Source of the DNA: Streptomyces luomodiensis
Lineage (GTDB): Bacteria > Actinomycetota > Actinomycetes > Streptomycetales > Streptomycetaceae
DNA: 64,000 nucleotides
Assembly: GCF_031679605.1 (NCBI RefSeq)
Contig: NZ_CP117522.1
Coordinates: 6,448,001-6,512,000, forward strand
Direction of reading: 5' to 3'
Positions 25,750-33,896 of the stretch are shown piece by piece. Position 1 is the stretch's first letter. Every line of letters begins with the position of its first letter. The notes under the pieces are model-generated. The model saw only the letters and a program-made list of their open reading frames with translations. It was not told the DNA's origin and searched no databases. Made by a program: the position numbers and the translations under genes.

Positions 25750-26820
25750 ATGTCCGCCACGACGACGGGCCAGCGCAGCGACCAGCCGGGCCGGATCATG
25801 TCCGGCGAGATGGCCGAGCAGCCCGCCGTGCTGCGCCGCATCCTCGACCAGGGCGCCCCGAGGATCCGCGAGGTCGCGGAGCGGATCGCCGCCCGCAACC
25901 CGCGCTTCGTCCTCCTCACCGCCCGGGGCACCTCGGACAACGCGGCGCTGTACGCCAAGTACCTGCTCGAAGTGGTGCTCGGCAAGCCCTGCGGGCTCAC
26001 CTCCATGTCCACCACCACCGCGTACGGCGCCCGGCCGGACCTCACCGACGTGCTGGTGATCACCGTCAGCCAGTCCGGCGGCTCGCCGGACCTGGTCGCC
26101 TCCACCGAGGCCGCCCGCGCGGCCGGCGCGATCACCCTCGCGGTGACCAACAACGCCGACTCGCCGCTCGCGGCCGTCTCCGAATTCCACATCGACGTCC
26201 TGGCCGGGCCGGAGAAGGCGCTGCCCGCGACCAAGACCTACACCGCCGAACTGCTCGCCCTCTACCTCTTCGTGGAGGGGCTGCGCGGCGGTGACGGCGC
26301 GGCCGCCAAGGTGCTGCCCGACCTCGCCCAGCAGATCCTCGACCGCCAGGACGAGGTCCGGCAGCTCGCCGCGCGCTACCGCTTCGCCGAGCGGATGGTC
26401 CTCACCTCCCGGGGCTACGGCTATCCGACCGCCAAGGAAGCCGCCCTGAAGCTGATGGAGACCAGCTACATCCCGGCGCTCTCCTACTCCGGCGCCGATC
26501 TGCTGCACGGCCCGCTCGCCATGGTCGACAACATCTCGCCCGTCATCGCGATCGTCACCGAGGGCAAGGGCGGCCAGGCGCTGCGGCCGGTCCTGGAGCG
26601 GCTGCGCGGCCGGGGCGCGGACCTCGTCGTCATCGGCAGCGCGGCGGAGGTGGAGCGGGCCTCGGCGGGGTTCGCCCTGCCGACGGAGGGGGTCGCCGAG
26701 GAGGTCCAGCCGATCCTGGAGATCCTCCCGCTCCAGATGCTGGCGTACGAGGTGACGATCGCCCGCGGCCAGGACCCGGACGCCCCCAGGGCGCTGGCGA
26801 AGGTGACGGAGACCCGCTGA
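25750..26820 (+). CDS. SIS-domain aminosugar isomerase/deaminase (GlmS/NagB-II-like)
   Basis: A 356-residue protein with two SIS domains: LLTARGTSDNAALYAKYLLE with VITVSQSGGSPDLV (first), and LTSRGYGYPTAKEAALKLME with SGADLLHGPLAMVD (second). It lacks the GlmS glutaminase domain. This is the architecture of glucosamine-6-phosphate deaminase NagB-II or AgaS. GGAGG seven bases before ATG; 42 bases after dasD. In this operon it would convert GlcN-6-P to fructose-6-P and ammonia, and so set the level of the DasR ligand. The reaction is inferred from context. Confidence 0.8.
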   Translation: MSATTTGQRSDQPGRIMSGEMAEQPAVLRRILDQGAPRIREVAERIAARNPRFVLLTARGTSDNAALYAKYLLEVVLGKPCGLTSMSTTTAYGARPDLTDVLVITVSQSGGSPDLVASTEAARAAGAITLAVTNNADSPLAAVSEFHIDVLAGPEKALPATKTYTAELLALYLFVEGLRGGDGAAAKVLPDLAQQILDRQDEVRQLAARYRFAERMVLTSRGYGYPTAKEAALKLMETSYIPALSYSGADLLHGPLAMVDNISPVIAIVTEGKGGQALRPVLERLRGRGADLVVIGSAAEVERASAGFALPTEGVAEEVQPILEILPLQMLAYEVTIARGQDPDAPRALAKVTETR

Positions 26821-26858
26821 GACGCACCCGCTCAGACGCACCCGCTCAGACGCACCCG
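26820..26858 (+). repeat. 14-base tandem repeat after the SIS gene
   Basis: Almost three copies of AGACGCACCCGCTC begin at the stop codon of the SIS gene and lead into the terminator stem. Confidence 0.75.
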
Positions 26859-26901
26859 AAAAGGCTCCCGCCGCCTCGGAGGAGGCGGCGGGAGCCTTTT
26901 T
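26859..26901 (+). terminator. rho-independent terminator of the das operon
   Basis: AAAAGGCTCCCGCCGCCTC and its complement form a stem of about 19 bases with a four-base loop, followed by TTTTT. This is an unusually classical terminator for this genome. Confidence 0.9.
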
Positions 26902-27087
26902 GCGCTGGGACACACCCGCGGGCCGCGGCGCCAGGGCGGGACCCTCAACCCACCCGGCACCGCAGCCCGGAGTTGCGTCGGCCGAGCGGCCGACCTGAGA
27001 GGTTCCCGGGCGGTCAGGGCAGAGCGCTCCGGGTCCCCCGATCCGTCCTCCTGTGCGGGGAGAACGGAAGATCGCAGTGCTCGATAT

Positions 27088-27103
27088 TCTGGACTAGACC
27101 ACT
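27088..27103. promoter_or_regulatory. dre-like DasR operator before the sensor kinase gene
   Basis: TCTGGACTAGACCACT matches the dre consensus ACTGGTCTAGACCACT at 14 of 16 positions, with the full right half-site. It lies 61 bases upstream of the histidine kinase start and 187 bases after the das operon terminator. The rest of 26902-27163 shows no gene. Confidence 0.7.
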
Positions 27104-27163
27104 GCTGTCTGTCCATGCTTATGCGCGAATGGGCTCATCCCCCGATGAGGGTAGGCTCGCAAC

Positions 27164-28642
27164 GTGCCCTCCATGAACGACCTCGTCCGCCAGCACACCG
27201 CCCTCGACGACTCCGACCTCGAGTGGCTCCACCTGCTGGTCTCGGAGTGGCAGCTGCTCTCCGACCTCTCCTTCGCCGATCTCGTCCTGTGGGTCCCCAC
27301 CAGTGACGGCACCCGGTACGTCTCCGTGGCGCAGATGCGGCCGAACACCGGCCCCACCTCCTACCAGGACGACATGGTCGGCCATCTCGTTCCCCGCGGC
27401 CGCCGCCCGATGCTCGACGCCGCCCTCGACGAGGGCCGGATCGTCCGCGAGGGCGACCCCGAGTGGCGCGAGGAGGTGCCGGTGCGGGTGGAGTCCATCC
27501 CGGTCCGGCGGGAGAGCCGGGTCCTCGGTGTGATCGCGCGGAACACCAATCTGCTGACCGTACGGACCCCCAGCCGACTGGAACTCACCTATCTCCAGAG
27601 CGCGTCCGACCTCGCCCAGATGATCGCCGCGGGATCGTTCCCCTTCCCCAACCAGCAGGTCGACATGGACGCCTCACCGCGCGCGGGCGACGGGCTGATC
27701 CGGCTCGACGCGGACGGGGTGGTCCAGTACGCGAGCCCCAACGCGCTCTCCGCCTACCACCGGCTGGGGCTCGCCGCCGATCTCGTCGGTCACCATCTGG
27801 GCCGGACCACCGCCGAACTCGCCCCGGTGCGCGGCCCGGTGGACGAGGCGCTGGTCAAACTGGCCAGCGGCTGGGCGCCCCGGGAGTTCGAGGTGGAGGG
27901 CGGCGACGGGGTCATCCAGCTGCGGGCCATCCCGCTCAAGCCCAAGGGGCTGCACATCGGCTCGCTCGTCCTGCTCAGGGACGTCACCGAACTGCGCCGC
28001 CGGGAGCGCGAGCTGATCACCAAGGACGCCACCATCCGGGAGATCCACCACCGGGTGAAGAACAACCTCCAGACGGTGGCGGCGCTGTTGCGGCTCCAGG
28101 CCCGCCGGATGGACTCCGCCCAGGGGCGGGAGGCGCTCAACGAGGCGGTGCGCAGGGTCGGTTCGATCGCGATCGTCCACGAGACCCTTTCGCAGAACCT
28201 CGACGAGCGGGTCGAGTTCGACGACATAGCCGACCGGGTGCTGTCGATGGTGGCCGAGATATCGCCCGGCAAGGTGACCGGCAGCCGCACCGGACGCTTC
28301 GGCATCCTCGACGCCGAGGTCGCCACCCCGCTGTCCATGGTCCTCACCGAGGTGCTGCAAAACGCGCTGGAGCACGGCTTCGGAGCGGGGGAGCAGGGCA
28401 CGGTCGAGGTCTCGGCGGTGCGCGGTGGCGGCGGCGAGGAGAGCCGGCTGATGGTGATCGTCCAGGACGACGGGCGCGGGCTGCCGGAGGGATTCGACCC
28501 GCAGCGGGCCGGAAACCTCGGGCTCCAGATCGTCCGCACCCTGGTGGAGGGTGAGCTGGGCGGGACCTTCGACATGGTGCCCGCCCCGGAGCGCGGCACC
28601 CGCGTGGTGCTGGACTTCCCGGTGGGCGCCGAAAAGCGCTGA
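27164..28642 (+). CDS. sensor histidine kinase, PdtaS type
   Basis: A 492-residue cytosolic histidine kinase without membrane segments. An N-terminal PdtaS-type GAF domain (about 10-155) with HLVPRGRRPMLDAALDEGRI is followed by a PAS domain (about 170-285). A HisKA_2 dimerisation motif contains EIHHRVKNNLQTVAALL with phospho-His295. HATPase_c has EVLQNALEHGF, DDGRGLP and NLGLQIVRTLV. Orthologue of mycobacterial PdtaS, which phosphorylates an ANTAR RNA-binding regulator. GTG 27164 or ATG 27173 can start it. A DasR-type site precedes it. Confidence 0.9.
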   Translation: MPSMNDLVRQHTALDDSDLEWLHLLVSEWQLLSDLSFADLVLWVPTSDGTRYVSVAQMRPNTGPTSYQDDMVGHLVPRGRRPMLDAALDEGRIVREGDPEWREEVPVRVESIPVRRESRVLGVIARNTNLLTVRTPSRLELTYLQSASDLAQMIAAGSFPFPNQQVDMDASPRAGDGLIRLDADGVVQYASPNALSAYHRLGLAADLVGHHLGRTTAELAPVRGPVDEALVKLASGWAPREFEVEGGDGVIQLRAIPLKPKGLHIGSLVLLRDVTELRRRERELITKDATIREIHHRVKNNLQTVAALLRLQARRMDSAQGREALNEAVRRVGSIAIVHETLSQNLDERVEFDDIADRVLSMVAEISPGKVTGSRTGRFGILDAEVATPLSMVLTEVLQNALEHGFGAGEQGTVEVSAVRGGGGEESRLMVIVQDDGRGLPEGFDPQRAGNLGLQIVRTLVEGELGGTFDMVPAPERGTRVVLDFPVGAEKR

Positions 28643-28741
28643 GACGCTGACCACATCAGGGGCCTGAACGCGAAAAGCGACGCCGACCACATCAAGTGAA
28701 AAGCGACGCTGACCACATCAAGCACCCGACCACATCAAGCA
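28630..28741 (+). repeat. imperfect tandem repeat after the kinase gene
   Basis: The unit GAAAAGCGACGCYGACCACA-TCAAG occurs about three to four times, starting with the last codons of the kinase (GAAAAGCGCTGA). It ends at the terminator. Confidence 0.7.
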
Positions 28742-28743
28742 CT

Positions 28744-28772
28744 GAGCCCCGGACCGTTCCGGTCCGGGGCTC
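28744..28772. terminator. bidirectional hairpin terminator
   Basis: GAGCCCCGGACC / GGTCCGGGGCTC, a 12-base perfect stem with a five-base loop, lies between the convergent kinase and wblE genes. Confidence 0.85.
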
Positions 28773-28840
28773 AAAGCTCATGATGCTGTGCGCATGGGGG
28801 GTACTACGCGCTGCGGCTCGGGGGCCACGGGGTGCGGGCT

Positions 28841-29098
28841 TCAGGCGCTGGCGTTGCGTGCCCGGTTGCGAGCGGCACGGCGCTTCATCGCGCGGCGCTC
28901 GTCCTCGCTCATTCCACCCCAGACGCCGGAGTCCTGGCCGGACTCAAGCGCCCACTGCAGGCACTGCTCCATGACGGGGCAGCGGCGGCAGACGGCCTTG
29001 GCTTCCTCGATCTGCAGCAGCGCAGGACCGGTGTTGCCGATGGGGAAGAACAGCTCGGGGTCTTCCTCGCGGCAAACGGCGTTGTGACGCCAGTCCAT
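28841..29098 (-). CDS. wblE: WblE, WhiB1-type iron-sulfur regulator
   Basis: An 85-residue WhiB-like protein of the WhiB1 group. The 4Fe-4S ligands are Cys9, Cys37, Cys40 and Cys46 (CRRCPVMEQC). The G(V/I)WGG turn is GVWGGMS, and a basic tail MKRRAARNRARNA binds DNA. The cluster is expected to react with NO and to engage sigma HrdB. ATG 29098 has GGAGATGGAG upstream. Position next to the PdtaS-type kinase matches SCO5240. A CRP-like site lies 43-58 bases upstream. Confidence 0.95.
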   Translation of the reverse strand: MDWRHNAVCREEDPELFFPIGNTGPALLQIEEAKAVCRRCPVMEQCLQWALESGQDSGVWGGMSEDERRAMKRRAARNRARNASA

Positions 29099-29415
29099 GG
29101 CTGCTCCATCTCCTCGTATTGCGGGCTCGTTGCTTGTGAATGTGAACGCTTTCACGAATCCCTCGACAAGGGTAGGGACGCCGACCAGTCAGGACTGGTG
29201 CGGTCCCGTGGATTGAGGAGGGGGTTCGGGCTCTCAAGGGGGCCTTCCGGAGGCCGTCCCGATCGCCAAGAAGAGATTCGCAAACCTCGGCGGCGGATAC
29301 AACCCCTTCCGGAAAGTTTTTTTTGATTCCTTGGTGTCGGCTCTGTCACAGCCGTACTTCCGGTGGGTGGATCCCAGGCTAAACGTTCGACTGGAAGGAC
29401 TTTTTGGGGTCTGAC
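29099..29415 (-). promoter_or_regulatory. long wblE upstream region
   Basis: 317 bases between wblE and the 3' end of the lipid kinase gene. It holds the CRP-like site at 29141 and an A/T-rich run (TTTTTTTT at about 29320). I see no coding sequence. The length suggests a long leader or several promoters. Confidence 0.55.
29141..29156. promoter_or_regulatory. CRP-type site upstream of wblE
   Basis: TGTGA-ACGCTT-TCACG matches TGTGA-N6-TCACA at nine of ten defined bases. It is centred about 50 bases before the wblE start. In M. tuberculosis the orthologue whiB1 is controlled by CRP (Rv3676). Confidence 0.65.
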
Positions 29416-30384
29416 TCACACAATCACACGCAGTGCACGGCGTACGCCTGTGAACGTCACGCTCGTACGCAGTCCCAGATGGTCACCGTCCATCTGGAAC
29501 GGCAGTGGCGCCTGGGATTGCAAGGTGAAGTCCGTCAGATCGTGGAGTGACACCGCGCCCTTGCCGCGCGGCCCGCGCTCGGGGCTCGACATCAGCAGCT
29601 GGGTCGCATAGCGGGTCATCGCGGGCGCCGACAGCTTGGCCAGTCCCAGCACGTCGAGGGCGGTGTCGAAGGACGCCTTGGGGGCCGCGTAGACCGGGCG
29701 GTTGCCCAGATAGGTCCAGGGGGCGGTGTTGCAGACTATCGACAGCGCCAGCTCCTCGATCGGGTCCTCACCCGGCCGCTGAAGGGTGATGGTGCCCTGT
29801 CGCCGGTGCGGCTCCCCGATGAACTGCCGCACCATTTGCCGTATGTAAAGGGCGTGCGTGGACCGCCTGCCGCGCTCGCGCTGCTGCTCGACCCGGCCGA
29901 TGACGCTCGCGTCGAAGCCGAGGCCCGCGCAGAAGGTGAACCAGCGGGCCGGAACCGACTCGTCCCGGGTGCCCGGCGTACCGGCCGCGAGTCCGAGGCC
30001 CACGGTCCGCTCGGTGCCGTCCCGCAGCGCGTCCAGCAGGGCACCGGTCGCCTCGACGGCGTCGTTGGGCAGCCCGAGCGCGCGGGCGAAGACATTGGTG
30101 GAGCCGCCCGGGACGACCGCGAGCCGGGGCAGCTCGCGCGGGGCGGGGCCATGGTGGAGCAGTCCGTTGACGACCTCGTTGACGGTGCCGTCGCCGCCCA
30201 GCGCGACCACCAGTTCATGGGTGCCGCCGTCGACCGCCCGCCGGGCCAGATCGCGCGCATGCCCCCGGTACTCCGTGGTCGCCACATCGAGCTTCAGATC
30301 ACTGGCGAGCGCGTGGATCAGAACGTCCCGGGTGCGGGCACTGGTGGTGGTTGCTGCCGGGTTGACCACGAGAAGTGCGCGCAT
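29416..30384 (-). CDS. diacylglycerol kinase-family lipid kinase
   Basis: A 322-residue DAGK-catalytic protein: MRALLVVNPAATTTSARTRD at the start, the ATP-binding GGDGTVNEVVNGL, and PGGSTNVFARALGLP. It phosphorylates diacylglycerol or a related lipid with ATP at the membrane. The C-terminal domain ends SVTFTGVRRALRVIV. The length is that of bacterial DgkB/YegS-type enzymes. It is divergent from the small membrane protein at 30487. Confidence 0.9.
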   Translation of the reverse strand: MRALLVVNPAATTTSARTRDVLIHALASDLKLDVATTEYRGHARDLARRAVDGGTHELVVALGGDGTVNEVVNGLLHHGPAPRELPRLAVVPGGSTNVFARALGLPNDAVEATGALLDALRDGTERTVGLGLAAGTPGTRDESVPARWFTFCAGLGFDASVIGRVEQQRERGRRSTHALYIRQMVRQFIGEPHRRQGTITLQRPGEDPIEELALSIVCNTAPWTYLGNRPVYAAPKASFDTALDVLGLAKLSAPAMTRYATQLLMSSPERGPRGKGAVSLHDLTDFTLQSQAPLPFQMDGDHLGLRTSVTFTGVRRALRVIV

Positions 30385-30486
30385 GCGCGCCAGCCTACCC
30401 ATCCGAGCCGACCGGCCCCAGGGGGGTCCGACCCTTCCGCCGGATCTGCGCGGCGTCCACGGCGCGAAGGCGGCTAGGCTGCTGGG

Positions 30487-31023
30487 GTGAGCAGTAAGAA
30501 GTCCGCTACCGCGAAGAAGGCGCAGAGGGCCACGGCGCAGCAGGCGACCGGGCGCAAGGCCGCGGCGCGGCCGGACGCCAAGGCCACCGAGGCCGCCAAG
30601 GCGACCGACGCCGCCGACGCCGCGCCCACCGGGCCCCGCCCCGCCCGGCTCACCGCCGCGGCGGTGCTGGCCGCCGTGGAGGGCGTGGTGCTGCTGGGCT
30701 TCGGCGCCTATGTGCTGATCATGGGGCTGACCGGAGATCCGGAGAGCCCCCAGCAGGCGGAGATGCTCGGGGTCACCGTGGTCGCGCTGGCCCTGCTCCC
30801 GCTGCTGGCGGCCCGCGGGCTGTGGCTGCGCCGCCGCTGGAGCCGCGGCCCCGCGACGATCACCCAGCTGATGGCGCTGCCGGTGGCCTGGACGCTGGTG
30901 CAGAACGGCGGCGGGCTGATCGCCGCCGGTGTGGCCACCGCCGTCGCGGCCCTCGCCGTCCTGGCGCTGCTGATCAACCCGACGGCGACCGAGGCCCTCG
31001 GCATCGGCCCCCGCGACGCCTAG
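30487..31023 (+). CDS. integral membrane protein of unknown function
   Basis: A 178-residue protein. A Lys/Ala/Thr-rich cytoplasmic tail of about 50 residues is followed by four hydrophobic helices (AAAVLAAVEGVVLLGFGAYV, then VTVVALALLPLLAA, ITQLMALPVAWTLVQ and LIAAGVATAVAALAVLALLI). GTG start. The order next to the lipid kinase and sigH is conserved in Streptomyces as I recall. No function known. Confidence 0.7.
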   Translation: MSSKKSATAKKAQRATAQQATGRKAAARPDAKATEAAKATDAADAAPTGPRPARLTAAAVLAAVEGVVLLGFGAYVLIMGLTGDPESPQQAEMLGVTVVALALLPLLAARGLWLRRRWSRGPATITQLMALPVAWTLVQNGGGLIAAGVATAVAALAVLALLINPTATEALGIGPRDA

Positions 31024-31115
31024 GGGCCGGTCCCGCCAAGGTTCTGCGCCGCTCACCGTCCTGGCCGGCCGCCCCCGCTACCGCTGGGAAGTGCCCTCGG
31101 CGGCGCCGCCGAACC

Positions 31116-31180
31116 GACCGAACGGTCGCAGCTGACCGGACAGTCGCAACCGACCGGACAGTCGCAGCTGACCGCACCGG
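31116..31180. repeat. 18-base tandem repeat
   Basis: Three full copies and one partial copy of GACCGGACAGTCGCAGCT-like units (31116, 31134, 31152, 31170) lie between the membrane protein gene and sigH. The rest of 31024-31304 shows no gene. Confidence 0.8.
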
Positions 31181-31304
31181 GACGCCTCGCCACCGGGCAC
31201 ACCTCGACGGACGCGGCACCGGGGTCTTCTGACGGCGCCCGGCCGTCGGGGACCCGCGCGGCCGGTGCCCGGGAGGGCCGGGCACCAGGGGCCACGTGGG
31301 CTCC

Positions 31305-32210
31305 CTACTCCTCGACCAGCAGCTTGTCGCGCAGTTGCGCCAGGGTGCGGGCCAGCAGCCGGGAGACATGCATCTGGGAGATGCCGACCTCCTGCGCGAT
31401 CTGCGACTGCGTCATATTGCCGAAGAAGCGCAGCAGCAGGATCTTCTTCTCGCGCGGCGGCAGATCCTCCAGCAGCGGTTTGAGCGACTCGCGGTACTCG
31501 ACACCCTCCAGCGCCTCGTCCTCCGCGCCGAGGGTGTCGGCGACCGCCGGGGACTCGTCGTCGGTGTCGGGTACGTCCAGGGACAGGGTGCTGTAGGCAT
31601 TGGCGGACTCCAGCCCCTCCAGCACCTCCTCCTCGGAGATGGACAGATGCTGGGCCAGCTCATGGACGGTCGGGGCGCGGCCATGCCGCTGGGAGAGCTC
31701 CGCGGTGGCCGTGGTCAGCGACAGCCGCAGCTCCTGGAGCCGGCGCGGCACCCGCACCGCCCAGCCCTTGTCGCGGAAGTGCCGCTTGATCTCGCCCACG
31801 ACCGTGGGCGTCGCATAGGTCGAGAACTCCACCCCGCGGTCCGGATCGAACCGGTCCACGGACTTGATCAGCCCGATGGTGGCGACCTGGGTGAGATCGT
31901 CCAGCGGCTCGCCGCGGTTGCGGAAGCGCCGGGCCAGGTGCTCCACCAGGGGCAGATGCATACGCACGAGGTGGTTGCGCAGCTCGGCCCGCTCGGAGGA
32001 GCCCTCCGGCAGCCGTCGCAGCTCGGCGAACATCGCCCGCGCGCCGCTCCGGTCATGCGGATCGTGCTGCTGATGCGCCTGCTCGTGCTGATCCATGTGG
32101 TCCGCCCGCTCTGGTCGGTCTCCTGCCGCCTCCGAGTCCGCGGGATGCGGCCGGGACGGCGGGTGCGGGATGGCCGGGGTACCCACTCCCCGCGATGATG
32201 CAGTGCTCAC
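31305..32210 (-). CDS. sigH: SigH, SigB/F/G-type stress sigma factor
   Basis: A 301-residue sigma-70 group 3 factor. Region 2 contains HLARRFRNRGEPLDDLTQVA, then GLIKSVDRFDPDRGVEFSTY. Region 3 is APTVHELAQHLSISEEEVLE, and region 4 has EKKILLLRFFGNMTQSQIAQ with QMHVSRLLARTLAQL. GTG 32210 has AAGGGGG upstream and lies 18 bases after prsH. The frame stays open upstream to 32474 inside prsH; S. coelicolor SigH is known to be made in several sizes. Partner anti-sigma gene prsH is directly upstream. Confidence 0.9.
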   Translation of the reverse strand: MSTASSRGVGTPAIPHPPSRPHPADSEAAGDRPERADHMDQHEQAHQQHDPHDRSGARAMFAELRRLPEGSSERAELRNHLVRMHLPLVEHLARRFRNRGEPLDDLTQVATIGLIKSVDRFDPDRGVEFSTYATPTVVGEIKRHFRDKGWAVRVPRRLQELRLSLTTATAELSQRHGRAPTVHELAQHLSISEEEVLEGLESANAYSTLSLDVPDTDDESPAVADTLGAEDEALEGVEYRESLKPLLEDLPPREKKILLLRFFGNMTQSQIAQEVGISQMHVSRLLARTLAQLRDKLLVEE

Positions 32211-32227
32211 GGAGCCCCCTTGTTCCG

Positions 32228-32653
32228 TCACGGCTGTCCGGGGCCGGCGCCGCGCTCCTTGTACAGGCTGATGCTGACCGTTCGGTCCTCGGCCACGGTC
32301 GAGTCCACCTTGCCCGCCAGTGCGGAGAGCACCGTCCAGGCGAAGGTGTCGCGCTCGGGGGCGCGGCCGTCGGTGGTCGGAGCCGAGACGGTCACCTGAA
32401 GTGCGTCGTCGATCAAACGGAAGACGCAGCTCAGCACACTGCCGGACACGGCCTGTTGCAGCAGGATCGCGCATGCCTCGTCAACGGCGATACGCAGATC
32501 CTCGATTTCGTCGAGGGTGAAGTCCAAGCGGGCTGCGAGGCCGGCGGTCGCCGTACGCAGCACCGACAGATAGGCACCCGCAGCGGGCAGCCGGACTTCC
32601 ACGAAGTCCTGGGTCCCGGGCTCGCCTGCGATCTGGGACACCCTCACCTCCAA
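32228..32653 (-). CDS. prsH: PrsH (UshX), anti-sigma factor for SigH
   Basis: A 141-residue RsbW-like HATPase_c protein: VRLPAAGAYLSVLRTATAGL at the start, then the N-box LRIAVDEACAILLQQA. The canonical Asn is replaced in the AVDEAC segment, as in other actinobacterial homologues. It binds and inhibits SigH and is released by an unphosphorylated STAS antagonist. Likely co-transcribed with sigH. GGAGGTGAG lies six bases before the start. Confidence 0.85.
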   Translation of the reverse strand: MEVRVSQIAGEPGTQDFVEVRLPAAGAYLSVLRTATAGLAARLDFTLDEIEDLRIAVDEACAILLQQAVSGSVLSCVFRLIDDALQVTVSAPTTDGRAPERDTFAWTVLSALAGKVDSTVAEDRTVSISLYKERGAGPGQP

Positions 32654-32887
32654 GGTGACACAAGCTTGTTGAGCTGAGCTGATTGGAGCGTCGGCCCGGA
32701 ACCCTTATGGTGGAGGGTGGACGGACCGGCGCTGTATGTAGTTCGGCTGCGACGCTATCGCGATCTGCGGTGCGATGTCGCCCGGACGAAGCACGGCCCC
32801 CATCACGGGTGAACCCCGCCCCGCAAAGTCGCGATATCACTCATAGTAAGCACATGAGTACGCAGCGTGGCTAGAGGGTTGGCGGTC

Positions 32888-33445
32888 TCAATTCGAAAGA
32901 GATGTCGCCTCACTCGCGGAATCGGTGTTCACAGTGGTGCTCACGGCGGTGCCCATGGCCTGCGCGGCCAGCGCTCGCAGGGGCTCTCCCGAGAGCCTGC
33001 GCACCGTCCATTCGTCCATCGGCTCCGCGCCGAGCGCGGCGTAGAAGCCGATCGCGGGCTCGTTCCAGTCGAGCACCGACCATTCGAAGCGGGCGTAGCC
33101 CCGCTCCACGCAGATCCGCGCCAGCTCGGCGAGCAGCGCCTTGCCGTGGCCGCCCCCGCGGGCCCGCGGGGTGACGTACAGGTCCTCCAGATACACGCCA
33201 TGGGTGCCTGTCCAGGTGGAGAAGTTACGGAACCACAGGGCGAACCCCACGGGCCCGGCGGGCTCTCCGGCGCCGCCGGCCTCCTCGGCGATCAGCGCGA
33301 AGACCGCGGGATGCGCCCCGAAGAGCGCCTCGCGCAGCTGTTCCTCGGTGGCCTTCGCCTCCTGCGGAGCCCGCTCGTAGGCCGCCAGCTCCCGGATCAT
33401 CGCGTGGATCGCCGGGACGTCGGACGGCGTCGCTGATCGGATCAT
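32888..33445 (-). CDS. GNAT N-acetyltransferase, diamine-acetyltransferase-like
   Basis: A 185-residue acetyltransferase resembling the spermidine/spermine acetyltransferase branch. IRSATPSDVPAIHAMIRELA is followed by WTGTHGVYLEDLYVTPRARG, the acetyl-CoA loop RARGGGHGKALLAEL, and WNEPAIGFYAALGA with the Tyr acid. A polyamine or amino acid substrate is likely. The 234 bases to prsH (32654-32887) hold the prsH-sigH promoters; I cannot define them. Confidence 0.85.
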   Translation of the reverse strand: MIRSATPSDVPAIHAMIRELAAYERAPQEAKATEEQLREALFGAHPAVFALIAEEAGGAGEPAGPVGFALWFRNFSTWTGTHGVYLEDLYVTPRARGGGHGKALLAELARICVERGYARFEWSVLDWNEPAIGFYAALGAEPMDEWTVRRLSGEPLRALAAQAMGTAVSTTVNTDSASEATSLSN

Positions 33446-33558
33446 GTGGTGAAGGCTAGCGGGCCGCGGCGACAAACGCGGCAGTCGATTCCGGAAGAAC
33501 GCGGAAAACGCGAGGGCCGCGACGGCCCAGGGGACCCGGCCCCACCCGGAGCCCGGCC

Positions 33559-33819
33559 CTACACGATCAGCTGATCCACATAGCACCAGCGCCAGTCCTC
33601 ACCCTCCTCGAAGCTGCGCATCACCGGATGGCCGGTCGCCTCGAAGTGGTGGGTGGAGTGCTGGTACGGCGACGAGTCGCAGCAGCCCACATGGCCGCAC
33701 ACCAGACACTTCCGCAGCTGGACGGGGTGGCTGCCGACCGCCAGGCACTCGGGACAGGTGCTGGTCTCCGGCTCCGGCTCGGGGCGCGGCAGTACGGGAA
33801 CATGCGGACACTCGCTCAT
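33559..33819 (-). CDS. UBP-type zinc finger protein
   Basis: An 86-residue protein built on one ZnF-UBP domain: CPECLAVG, LRKCLVCGHVGCCDSSPYQH and HFEATGHPVM give the Cys/His zinc ligands. In eukaryotes this fold binds ubiquitin C-termini. The bacterial role is unknown, although stand-alone copies are common in actinomycetes. Start ATG 33819. Confidence 0.85.
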   Translation of the reverse strand: MSECPHVPVLPRPEPEPETSTCPECLAVGSHPVQLRKCLVCGHVGCCDSSPYQHSTHHFEATGHPVMRSFEEGEDWRWCYVDQLIV

Positions 33820-33896
33820 GATTGCCAGACTAAAGCGCCGCGCGAGCGGAACACATGGACGACCGACGGGACGACCGCCGGGGACGGGGCCGGGCG

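Noticed and set aside
23269..26913. 1214-codon open frame on the minus strand across dasC, dasD and the SIS gene
   Set aside because: A mirror frame; text is full of GGG, RRG and AEG without motifs, and three real genes are on the plus strand.
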